From Mesorhizobium sp. ORS 3359 (GTDB lineage Bacteria > Pseudomonadota > Alphaproteobacteria > Rhizobiales > Rhizobiaceae): a stretch of 49,058 nt of DNA. The DNA is taken from assembly GCA_000824845.1 (NCBI GenBank), contig CCNC01000201.1, positions 1 to 49,058 on the forward strand, in the 5' to 3' direction. The notes under the pieces were generated by a model. It was given only the letters and a program-made list of their open reading frames with translations. It did no database searches and had not been told where the DNA came from. Made by a program: the position numbers and the translations under genes. The first letter of the stretch is position 1. Each line of letters begins with the position of its first letter. Shown here piece after piece: positions 1 to 8,197 of this stretch.

Positions 1-579
1 CGCGACCTGCGAATGGCCGACGACTCCAACGATACCGCACATCGCACTGCCCTCCCCTTTCAGTAGGAGATCGAGCTGAACATTTACCGGAGATACTAAC
101 TCCGCGTGACGAGCAGTCGATCGTTCATTCAAAGGAGGGCAACCCGGTTTGGGGACCTTCCGAGGTCCGCTAAGTGTCCTGCGGCGCGGTCTAACCCACA
201 ACGGTCCAACTGTGGAAATAGACTTCATGCAAGGAATTCTACGTCGATAGCTGCACTGCATTTATTGGGCGGGTGCCAGGGACCCACCTACCCTATCGGC
301 TGACCAGCTCGACAAACACGCTGGATGACGACGCCCCAACGCGGTCGAGCCCATTGCCAGAGCAGGCGCGCAGAACCGGAGGCCGATTTACCTCGACACT
401 AACATATGTTGCCGACCGAGGTCTGATGCGCCCGAGCATTGGTCCATGGCGTGAAACAATCAGACCGCCGCGTCATTAGACACACCGGTCGGAAATGTTT
501 GTTTTAATCCAGCCCTGGCGGGCGGCTTTTCGTCAGAGCCAGCCGCGAACGCCGCGGGCAACAGAACGGTGAGGCAGGG
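1..579. other. intergenic stretch, no gene recognised
   Basis: No open frame here has a recognisable product or a good ribosome site. The only structure noted is a weak G+C-rich hairpin near 515-527 followed by TTTT on the plus strand, which could be a terminator for a gene outside the window. The assignment is negative: nothing else can be supported. Confidence 0.5.
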
Positions 580-789
580 GTGCCAATTCCTCGATATCTA
601 AACGAGCAGAAGCTCAGCTTCGAATGCCCGCGATGTCACCATCCCATCGTAAGGAAGGGCTCATGGTTCAAAGTCATCGCCACATTCGAATGTCCGGCCT
701 GCCATGCAACGTTGCGTCTTGGATATCCAGAAAAGTTGCGAATTTTTGAGCGTCACAAGCATCTCATTGGTCGACCTGCCGACCGTTAG
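580..789 (+). CDS. small zinc-ribbon protein
   Basis: A 69-residue protein of unknown role. Two CPxC knuckles, Cys16/Cys19 (CPRC) and Cys38/Cys41 (CPAC), are 18 residues apart. That spacing suits a single structural zinc site of the zinc-ribbon type, and the basic C-terminus would fit nucleic-acid or protein binding. The start is a GTG preceded by a purine-rich stretch (GAGGCAGG). It stands alone, with the nearest recognised gene, a minus-strand epimerase, about 500 bases away. The paired cysteines make a real gene more likely than a chance frame, but no family name can be given. Confidence 0.55.
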   Translation: MPIPRYLNEQKLSFECPRCHHPIVRKGSWFKVIATFECPACHATLRLGYPEKLRIFERHKHLIGRPADR

Positions 790-1292
790 CAGGTGGGCTC
801 AAACCTGGGAAGCGACGGGCCGGAGGGAGATCGCTTGTGGTGACCATCATCTGTTTGCACGGCGATCACATGACAAATGGTTGGTAATTTGAGGTTAGCC
901 GACCTTGCCCAGGTCGGTTAGGCCCGACGGTGTCACCAAACGTACCCCAACGGCGGAACTGTCGGGCCGCTCGTAGGGGAACGATCGACGACTACTTCTT
1001 ATCTTCGGGGGCGTGGTTCATAGCCAGATCGGATATCACAGCTAAATCCATCGCAATGGATCCCTTCCCGATGCCCAAACCGCCCACATGTCGGTTCCCT
1101 GCTGCCAGGGTTGCAGACACCCGATCCCACCGCCTGTCATTCGGGTAATATATTGGGGTCAGCTACTCACCCTGACGCGCAAAGCCTCGGCTTGGTACCT
1201 GCCTGTCCAAGGATCTTCGGAAATCACAAGCACCTCCAGGAGAATACCAAGGGTACCGCTACAGGGGCCGCTTCTCCTTCGGGTCGGCATCA
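790..1292. other. intergenic stretch with a strong hairpin
   Basis: About 500 bases between the zinc-ribbon gene and the 3' end of the epimerase. No convincing gene was seen. A 10-bp hairpin (896-920) lies shortly after the zinc-ribbon gene and is listed separately. Short open frames on the plus strand have no recognisable product. Confidence 0.5.
896..920. repeat. 10-bp inverted repeat / hairpin
   Basis: TAGCCGACCT (896-905) pairs with AGGTCGGTTA (911-920) around a 5-base loop, with one G-U pair on the plus strand. No clear T-run follows on either side, so it is not a textbook intrinsic terminator. It may still end the zinc-ribbon transcript or be a protein site. Confidence 0.5.
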
Positions 1293-2312
1293 TCACGCTT
1301 GATAGAATTCCCGGTACCATTGAACGAAACGCGGAACTCCAATCTCGACCGGAATCATCGGCCTGAAGCCGGTGGCCTCTTCTAGTGAACTGACGTCCGC
1401 GGAGGTAGCCAAAACGTCGCCGGGCTGGGGGGGCATGTGGTTGCGGTTGGCCTTTCTGCCAAGTGCACCCTCCAGAACTTCGATCAATCGGTTGAGCTCA
1501 ACTGGGGAACTTCCGCCGATATTGTGTATCCTGAAGGGTGCGTTGCTGCTTGCCGGATCAGGTGCCGCGCTACTCCATTCTGCATTGGCTCTCGCGGGCT
1601 GTTGCATTACGCGGACCACACCCTCGACGATATCATCGATATAGGTGAAATCACGTTGCATGTTGCCATGATTGAAGACGTCGATCGGCGCGCCGGCAAG
1701 TATTGCCTTCGTGAAGATGAACAGGGCCATATCCGGCCGGCCCCATGGCCCATATACGGTGAAAAACCGCAGTCCCGTCGTCGGGAGCCTGAGAAGATGG
1801 CTGTAAGAATGCGCCATCAGTTCGTTGGCTTTCTTGCTGGCGGCGTACAGACTCAGTGGGTGGTCGGCGGAATCTTTTTCCGAGAAGGGCATACGTGTGC
1901 TGCCACCGTAGATCGAGCTCGAGGATGCGTAGACCAGATGACGAACAGAAGCGTGCCGGCACCCCTCGAGGACATTGAGAAACCCTTTGAGATTGCTTTC
2001 CCCATACGCGTGCGGATTTACCATCGAGTAGCGTACTCCGGCCTGTGCCGCGAGATTGACGACGATCTCGGGATCGACTGAGCCGAACAGCGCCGAAATA
2101 CGGGTCCAGTCCGCGAGATCGGCGTGCTCGAATTCAAAATGCGGAAATTCTAGCAGCCTATCGAGCCGGGCGCGCTTCAGGTTGACGTCGTAATACTCGT
2201 TCAAGGAATCGAGCCCGACGACTTTCCAACCGTCGCAAAGCAGCCTCCGGCAGAGATGAAAGCCGATAAATCCGGCTGCTCCAGTGATCAGAACGGGCCT
2301 GCTGACGGTCAT
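1293..2312 (-). CDS. UDP-glucuronate 4-epimerase-like SDR protein
   Basis: A 339-residue extended short-chain dehydrogenase/reductase. It shows the N-terminal NAD-binding GxxGxxG (Gly11, Gly14, Gly17), a serine-rich catalytic stretch near 130-133, and the YxxxK pair Tyr156/Lys160. The N-terminus (GAAGFIGFHL) and the early DSLNEYYD segment match UDP-glucuronate 4-epimerases such as LpsL of rhizobia, and the length is normal for them. The expected reaction interconverts UDP-glucuronate and UDP-galacturonate in the cytoplasm, supplying an acidic sugar for surface polysaccharide. The ATG at 2312 follows a GGGA motif. It diverges from the adenylation operon across about 150 bases. A generic UDP-glucose epimerase is a less likely alternative. 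Confidence 0.85.
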   Translation of the reverse strand: MTVSRPVLITGAAGFIGFHLCRRLLCDGWKVVGLDSLNEYYDVNLKRARLDRLLEFPHFEFEHADLADWTRISALFGSVDPEIVVNLAAQAGVRYSMVNPHAYGESNLKGFLNVLEGCRHASVRHLVYASSSSIYGGSTRMPFSEKDSADHPLSLYAASKKANELMAHSYSHLLRLPTTGLRFFTVYGPWGRPDMALFIFTKAILAGAPIDVFNHGNMQRDFTYIDDIVEGVVRVMQQPARANAEWSSAAPDPASSNAPFRIHNIGGSSPVELNRLIEVLEGALGRKANRNHMPPQPGDVLATSADVSSLEEATGFRPMIPVEIGVPRFVQWYREFYQA

Positions 2313-2372
2313 GCATATCCCAAAAGCTTACAAGTCGGACCAACCTCACGAGCGTTTTGCATTTCACGTCTG

Positions 2373-2401
2373 TTGAACACGAGACGCATCATCAGAATGA
2401 T
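2373..2401 (+). promoter_or_regulatory. candidate sigma-70-type promoter for the adenylation operon
   Basis: TTGAAC (2373-2378) and AATGAT (2396-2401) are separated by 17 bases, each matching four of six consensus positions. The -10-like box lies about 60 bases before the ATG at 2462 in the divergent region. This was found by eye only and is weak. Confidence 0.25.
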
Positions 2402-2461
2402 CGATGAAAGTTTCGCCACGCCGATCGATAACCGGAACATCACTTTTAGCTCAGGCAAGCC

Positions 2462-5182
2462 ATGCTCCCGGCGTACTTGAAGGCAACTGCGGCGGATCAC
2501 GACCTTGATGAGGCACCTCTTGCCCTCGAGGACTCCAGGTGGACTGACGTGGCTGACTACGCACTGGACGACGGCGGACCGATCCTGCGCGCATATCCGC
2601 CTTTGCCAGGGGAATTTGCGGAAATCGGGATCGCTCATCATCTTGAGACCGTCGTACGGCGATACCCCGACAAGGTCGCGATCCATGATGGCTCGGAGCA
2701 ACTGTCATATTCGGCGCTCGGCGCGGCGGTTGAAAAGCTGTCGCGCCGCGTTGCAAGGTCTGCGGCGCAAGGCAGCCCGGTCGGTATCTGCCAGCCAAGT
2801 TCCGTCTGGAACGTCGTTGCCATGCTCGCAACGATTGCCGCCGGGCGGATTTCAGTGCCGCTGAACGCAAAGGACCCCGACGCCCGGATCCTGGAGATTG
2901 TGTCAGCGGCCAGGCTCTGCGCAATGCTGGGACTGGGCCACAGGCCCGGCGACCTGCCGGCGGACGTCGAATGGATTGATGTGGGCGCCGACGCGGACGG
3001 TGACCTTTTGGCCGCGCCGCTTCCCTCGCCCTTCGTCGATCAGCCGGCGATCATCCTTTATACGTCGGGCAGCACGGGGCGTCCCAAGGGCATAGTCAAC
3101 AGCCAGCGCGCCCTGCTTTGGCGTGTGCAACAATATGTCGATGCATGTCACATCAACTCGGACGATGTCTTTCTTCCCCTGACAGGCCCGGCCACGATTG
3201 CCGGCTGTCGCGAAATTCTTGCGGCCGTCCTGACAGGCGCCACCTTGCAGCTCGTCGATCTGGAAGCGATTGGCCTGCGCGGCGTTTGCGCCAGGATCAA
3301 GGACCAGGGTACCACAGTCACCTACCTGGTGCCGGCCTTACTTCGCGCGCTCCTGTCCAGTTCTCCCGTCGAAACGTTCAGTTCGCTGCGGGTCGTGCGG
3401 GTCGGCGGAGAGAGAGTCCTCTGGAGCGATATTGCGCTTCTGCGCAAAGCAGTTTCGCCGGGTTGTCTTGTCCAGATTGGCTATTCGTCGACAGAGACCA
3501 CCGGATCACAGTGGTTCTTGCCCCCGCAACCGGCAGACGCCGAGGCGGATGTGCCGGTTGGGCGTCTGTTGCCGGGAATATCCTTTGTCATAGTGAACGA
3601 GAAAGGACGTGTTGCCCTCCCCGGCGAGACGGGCGAGCTGGTGATAAAAAGCCCTTATGTGCTTCTCGGGCACTGGGAAAATGGCGCCGTCCTACCCGCT
3701 GATCCCGACACCGTTGACCCCAACCAACGGATTTTTGCCACCGGCGATCTTGTGCAATTGGGTGGCGATGGCCTGTTGAGGATCATTGGCCGAAAGGGTC
3801 GCCAGATAAAGATCAACGGCCGCCGCATCGAGCCAGCCGAACTCGAGAGGGTAATGCGATCGGCCTCATTCGTTCAGGAAGCAGTGGCGGTGGTGACGGA
3901 GACAAACGAGCTTATCGCGTTCGCAATCCCGAATAATGCTGCCGGCCCACGTTTCACAGACGATCTTCGCAGGCTGATTGCAGATGCGTTGCCTTCGCCC
4001 TTGCGGCCGCTGCGACTTCACCGCGTGGATCAGATCCCCCGCCTTAGCGGCGGAAAGGTTGATCTGGCGAAACTTGCAAAGATGGACCATCTGGCAAGGA
4101 AGCCGACGACAATTGCCGATCCGCCAGGTCCAGGAAATGACTTCCAAACACGTCAGCTGGTGGAAAAGGCGTGGCGCAAGGTTCTCAACACACACGTAGC
4201 AGCAGGGCGATGGGATGAAGCCGGAGGGGACTCACTGAAACTGCTGCATTGCGTCATGGAGATCGAGACGCTCATCGGCCAGGAACTGGGCCTTGAGGGC
4301 TTCACCGTTTCGATGACCGCGGATGAGATGGTCAGGGCGGTCGTCGCGGCGCGGTCAGCCTCTTACGGCAAAGCAGCCCCGGAGCATGATCCGCCGCTGG
4401 TTTTTCTATTTCCTGGATCTGTCGGTTACGGTCCAAGCCTTGCCGCCTTCGCATCGGCGATGCGGGCGACCGCAAAGGTCGTACCGGTTCGCTACCCAGG
4501 TCTCGCGATGATCCTCAAGGGTCAACGCGAGCTGGCAAGCATGACGGATGCTGCGGTCCAACAGATCAACCGTGTCCAGCCATCGGGGAATGTCCGGCTA
4601 CTTGGCCACTCGCTGGGCGGGGCGGTCGCAATGGAAGTCGCCGCCCGCCTGCTTGAGGCCGGCCGGCCCGTGAGGTTCGTGGGGATCCTGGATACCAGCC
4701 TCGAGGGTGAGCGCAGCCGCCTTTGGGATACGGTTGCACGCACGTTGCGCAGACTACGCTCCAACCGTATCTCGTTTTATCGCGTTGCCTGTCGCGCACT
4801 CGCGAAGATCACGGTCAGAATGGGTCATGAAAGCCGTCTCGCAGACGCGATCGACCGTTACACCGATGGCCAGTTCAACGGGGCTTGCTTCCGCATCAAG
4901 CTAGAGCTGCAAGAGGTGCTGCGGGCTCAGGCGTTCTTCCGCTGGCTGAAGGAACCCAAGCCAGCACTTCCAATCCAGGGCACGCTGTTTCGCTGCGCCC
5001 GCCCGGGCATGTCCCTCGCCATCGGATGGGATCGGGTGTTCAGCCATCTTCACGTTGTTCCAGTCGTCGGCAGCCACATCGATCTGGTCGTCGAGCCACA
5101 TGTCGCAACCAACCGACCGCTGATCGAGAAGGCCGTTCTGGAGACCTATACGGGGGTCGAAACGCTTCGACTGGGGGGCTAG
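2462..5182 (+). CDS. NRPS-like adenylation-carrier-thioesterase protein
   Basis: A 906-residue free-standing NRPS-like protein with no condensation domain. The adenylation domain (about 55-540) has the ATP loop YTSGSTGRPKG (200-210), ATGDL (426-430), GRKGRQIKINGR (443-454) and the catalytic lysine in SGGKVDL (529-535). The carrier domain (about 560-630) has GGDSL with phosphopantetheine Ser591. The C-terminal thioesterase (about 645-906) has GHSLGG with Ser717, a likely acid at Asp744 and His872. It should activate a carboxylic acid, tether it, and release or transfer it by the thioesterase. The A4 region (241-250) lacks the Asp that normally binds an alpha-amino group, so the substrate may not be a standard alpha-amino acid. 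Five bases separate it from the next gene. Domain assignment is firm; the substrate is unknown. Confidence 0.9.
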   Translation: MLPAYLKATAADHDLDEAPLALEDSRWTDVADYALDDGGPILRAYPPLPGEFAEIGIAHHLETVVRRYPDKVAIHDGSEQLSYSALGAAVEKLSRRVARSAAQGSPVGICQPSSVWNVVAMLATIAAGRISVPLNAKDPDARILEIVSAARLCAMLGLGHRPGDLPADVEWIDVGADADGDLLAAPLPSPFVDQPAIILYTSGSTGRPKGIVNSQRALLWRVQQYVDACHINSDDVFLPLTGPATIAGCREILAAVLTGATLQLVDLEAIGLRGVCARIKDQGTTVTYLVPALLRALLSSSPVETFSSLRVVRVGGERVLWSDIALLRKAVSPGCLVQIGYSSTETTGSQWFLPPQPADAEADVPVGRLLPGISFVIVNEKGRVALPGETGELVIKSPYVLLGHWENGAVLPADPDTVDPNQRIFATGDLVQLGGDGLLRIIGRKGRQIKINGRRIEPAELERVMRSASFVQEAVAVVTETNELIAFAIPNNAAGPRFTDDLRRLIADALPSPLRPLRLHRVDQIPRLSGGKVDLAKLAKMDHLARKPTTIADPPGPGNDFQTRQLVEKAWRKVLNTHVAAGRWDEAGGDSLKLLHCVMEIETLIGQELGLEGFTVSMTADEMVRAVVAARSASYGKAAPEHDPPLVFLFPGSVGYGPSLAAFASAMRATAKVVPVRYPGLAMILKGQRELASMTDAAVQQINRVQPSGNVRLLGHSLGGAVAMEVAARLLEAGRPVRFVGILDTSLEGERSRLWDTVARTLRRLRSNRISFYRVACRALAKITVRMGHESRLADAIDRYTDGQFNGACFRIKLELQEVLRAQAFFRWLKEPKPALPIQGTLFRCARPGMSLAIGWDRVFSHLHVVPVVGSHIDLVVEPHVATNRPLIEKAVLETYTGVETLRLGG

Positions 5183-5187
5183 CAAGC

Positions 5188-6171
5188 ATGATTTCGAAAT
5201 TCACACGGCAAGCATTGGAATTGGATGCCGCCACAGAAGCGGACCGCATCATTTCATCGACGCGCGAACAGGTTCTGGTCACGCTTCGGCGGCGCGGCGT
5301 GGTGGTCGGGCTGTCAGGTGGCATCGACAGTTCCGTCGTCGCATCCTTGTGTGTACGCGCCTTCGGCAAGGAAAAGGTGCTTGGCATACTGATGCCGGAG
5401 CGAGACTCCTCGGGGGACTCGCTGAGGCTGGGACGTGTCATCGCGGCCCAGCTCGGCATCGCCACTCTGGTCGAGGACATTGCCCCGGCGCTCGATGCCA
5501 TAGGCGCATACCGCCGGCAGAGCGAGGCGATCCGCTCCGTCGTTCCTGACTATGACGAAGGTTGGAAATGCAAGCTGGTGCTGACCTCCATTCTGGAAAG
5601 CCAGGGCCTCAACATCACCCGTCTTACGGTTCAAGATCCAAATGGGAGGACCAAAACGGTCCGGCTGCCTCCGGCAGCCTACCTGCAGATTGTTGCCGCG
5701 ACCAACTACAAGCAGCGCATCCGCAAGATGACCGAGTACTACCATGCGGACCGTCTCGGTTACGCTGTTGCGGGTACACCCAACCGGCTCGAATACGACC
5801 AGGGTTTTTTCGTCAAGCAGGGCGACGGCATCGCCGACGTCATGCCGATCGTGCACCTCTACAAGACACAGGTCTACCAATTGGCTGAATATCTCGGGGT
5901 GGACGAGGAAATCCGCCGCAGGCCCCCGACCACCGACACGTTCTCCCTGGCGCAAAGCCAGGAGGAATTCTACTTTGCTCTGCCTTACCATCTCACCGAT
6001 CTGTGCCTTTACGGAATGAACCATGGGATAGGAGCCGACGAGGTAGCGGCGGCGGCGGGCCTCACCGGCAGCCAGGTCGAAAAGGTCTTCAAGGACATCG
6101 AAGCCAAGCGCCGGGGAGCGCGTTATCTGCACTCTCGCCCTTTGCCATCCGTTCCGATGGACGTGGACTGA
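5188..6171 (+). CDS. nadE: NAD synthase family (ATP-PPase) protein
   Basis: A 327-residue ATP-pyrophosphatase of the ammonia-dependent NAD synthase family. The PP-loop SGGIDSS is at residues 43-49, and later segments (NYKQRIRKM, GTPNRLEYDQGFF, PTTDTFSLAQSQEEFYF) resemble NadE. There is no nitrilase-type glutaminase domain. Housekeeping NadE adenylates nicotinate adenine dinucleotide and amidates it. Its place inside a tight operon with an adenylation enzyme and an AsnB-like protein suggests a pathway-specific amidating role instead, which is inference. The open frame runs further upstream inside the preceding gene. The ATG at 5188 was chosen because it lies just after that gene's stop with a G-run in front. 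The next gene starts 5 bases after its stop. Confidence 0.85.
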   Translation: MISKFTRQALELDAATEADRIISSTREQVLVTLRRRGVVVGLSGGIDSSVVASLCVRAFGKEKVLGILMPERDSSGDSLRLGRVIAAQLGIATLVEDIAPALDAIGAYRRQSEAIRSVVPDYDEGWKCKLVLTSILESQGLNITRLTVQDPNGRTKTVRLPPAAYLQIVAATNYKQRIRKMTEYYHADRLGYAVAGTPNRLEYDQGFFVKQGDGIADVMPIVHLYKTQVYQLAEYLGVDEEIRRRPPTTDTFSLAQSQEEFYFALPYHLTDLCLYGMNHGIGADEVAAAAGLTGSQVEKVFKDIEAKRRGARYLHSRPLPSVPMDVD

Positions 6172-6175
6172 GCCG

Positions 6176-8197
6176 ATGTGCGGGATCGCGGGAATATTGG
6201 CGCTGAACGCCACGGCGAAGCCGCCTTCCCGGGAGGCTTTGCTACGCATGGCTGCCGCGGTTTCCCATCGCGGTCCAGACGAGCGGGGGCTGTACCGTGA
6301 CAGACGTGCCGGCCTGGCGCATGCCCGTTTATCAGTTGTCGATCTCCAGCACGGCCAGCAGCCGCTTGCCGATGCAGAAGGCCTGACTTGGATAGTGTTC
6401 AACGGCGAGATCTTCAATTACCTCGAGTTGCGGGACCGGTTGATCGCTCTTGGCCATCGGTTTCGCACCCGCTCCGATACCGAAGTCGTCCTGCATGCCT
6501 ATCAAGAGTGGGGACAGTTCGCGTTCGAACGGTTGAATGGCCAATGGGCTTTGGCGATCTGGAACGCGGTTTCTGGGCGCCTGGTGCTGTCACGCGATCG
6601 CTATGGCATCTGCCCGCTGCATTTTTGCGAGCACGGCGGCCACCTTTTCTTTGCAAGCGAAATAAAGGCGATTTTCGCGTCAGAGGCCTCCATACCGCGC
6701 AGCCTTGACCCGGCGGGCCTTAACCAGACCTTCACCCTGTGGGCGGCTGTCGCTCCGCAGACCGTATTCGAAGGCATCCGCGAAGTTCGTCCTGGGCATG
6801 TCCGCGTCTACGACAAGGGCGTGGCGCACGAACAGGCATTCTGGCAACCGCGCTTTCCGAAAATTGGCGACCAGGACGAGGATCGGTTCAGAGGCTCCTT
6901 GAATGAAGCCGTCGAGGTGGTGCAGGCGGCTCTGGAATCCGCGACGGCCTCGCGAATGACGCAGGCCGATGTTCCGGTCGGCTGCTATCTGTCTGGTGGG
7001 CTCGACAGCTCCCTTGTCGCGAAGCTCGGAAGGCGCTTCGCCGGTGAGCGTTTCCACACCTTCTCGCTGCGTTTCGCCGACGCCGAATATGACGAGACCG
7101 ATTTCCAGCGTCTGGTTGCCGCGCGGACGGCAAGCGAGCACCACGAAATCGTTGTCTCGCGGGGCGACATCGCAGATGTTTTTCCGGAAGTGGTCCGCCA
7201 CGCGGAGCGGCCAATCCTCCGAACCGCTCCGGCGCCGCTCTTCCTGCTTTCGAGACTGGTCCGCGAACGCGGGATCAAGGTGGTGCTGACCGGGGAAGGC
7301 GCCGACGAAATGTTCGCCGGCTACGACCTTTTTCGCGAAGGCAAGATTCGCCGCTTCTGGGGACGCCAGCCGACGTCGACGAGGCGCGCGCTCCTGCTTC
7401 AGCGGCTTTATCCTTATCTCTCGCGCTCTCCCGTCCATGAGCAGGCGCTGGCGCGGCAATTCTTCGGGCGCAACATTGCTGCTCACCAAGCGCCTGGCTT
7501 CGCGCATGACACGCGCTGGCGCACGACGAGTGCAATCAAGCGATTGTTCTGCCCGGATATATCCGCCGCCGTGGAGCGCTGCGACGCCGTGACCGAACTG
7601 CTCTCGATGCTGCCGCCAGAATTTCGCCGCTGGAATACCCTCGCTCAGGATCAGCATCTGGAGATCCAAACCTTGATGTCGAGCTACCTGCTTTCCGCGC
7701 AGGGCGACAGGATGTTGATGGCTCACTCCGTCGAGGGCCGCTTCCCGTTCCTGGACGATAACGTCGCTGCCCTGGCAAACAAACTCCCGGACGCTTACAA
7801 GCTGCACGGCCTTGATGAAAAACATGTGCTGAAGCGCATGGCGGCGCCCCTCCTGCCGCTGGAAGTCGTCGCCCGAAAGAAGCAGCCCTATCGGGCTCCG
7901 AATGCGCTGAGTTTCTTCGCCAGCGGCGCGCCGGCTTACATCGGCGATGCATTGTCTGAGACGGCACTGCGTGCAGCTGGCGTCTTCGACCCTAATTCGG
8001 TGACCAGTCTGGTCAGGAAGTGCCAGGCCAAAACCGGCGGCGGCGATATGTCGAATACCGACAACATGGCTCTGGTGGGAGTGCTGTCGACGCAGCTTCT
8101 CCATCAGCAATTTGTAGCGGTCCGGCCCGGTGGCGCAGTGGTGCCGGACCTAAGCGTCGATGTCGACTATGAGAACAGGCAAAGGGTGCCAGCGTGA
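6176..8197 (+). CDS. asnB: asparagine synthetase-like glutamine amidotransferase
   Basis: A 673-residue class II glutamine amidotransferase plus ATP-PPase, normal length for the AsnB family. Cys2 of MCGIAG is the glutaminase nucleophile. Arg51, FNGEIFN (75-81) and SDTE (100-103) form the glutamine pocket, and SGGLDSS (273-279) is the ATP-binding PP-loop. It should hydrolyse glutamine and pass ammonia to an adenylated carboxylate. Many AsnB homologues in polysaccharide or natural-product clusters amidate a uronic acid or tethered acid rather than aspartate; that role is suggested here by context only. ATG at 6176 is fixed by the need for Cys2. Its end overlaps the next gene by 4 bases (GTGA), indicating translational coupling. 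Confidence 0.88.
   Translation: MCGIAGILALNATAKPPSREALLRMAAAVSHRGPDERGLYRDRRAGLAHARLSVVDLQHGQQPLADAEGLTWIVFNGEIFNYLELRDRLIALGHRFRTRSDTEVVLHAYQEWGQFAFERLNGQWALAIWNAVSGRLVLSRDRYGICPLHFCEHGGHLFFASEIKAIFASEASIPRSLDPAGLNQTFTLWAAVAPQTVFEGIREVRPGHVRVYDKGVAHEQAFWQPRFPKIGDQDEDRFRGSLNEAVEVVQAALESATASRMTQADVPVGCYLSGGLDSSLVAKLGRRFAGERFHTFSLRFADAEYDETDFQRLVAARTASEHHEIVVSRGDIADVFPEVVRHAERPILRTAPAPLFLLSRLVRERGIKVVLTGEGADEMFAGYDLFREGKIRRFWGRQPTSTRRALLLQRLYPYLSRSPVHEQALARQFFGRNIAAHQAPGFAHDTRWRTTSAIKRLFCPDISAAVERCDAVTELLSMLPPEFRRWNTLAQDQHLEIQTLMSSYLLSAQGDRMLMAHSVEGRFPFLDDNVAALANKLPDAYKLHGLDEKHVLKRMAAPLLPLEVVARKKQPYRAPNALSFFASGAPAYIGDALSETALRAAGVFDPNSVTSLVRKCQAKTGGGDMSNTDNMALVGVLSTQLLHQQFVAVRPGGAVVPDLSVDVDYENRQRVPA

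Noticed and set aside
6680..8110. Long minus-strand open frame opposite the first AsnB-like gene
   Set aside because: The plus strand has intact Cys2 and SGGLDSS motifs over its whole length. The antisense frame shows no recognisable domain.
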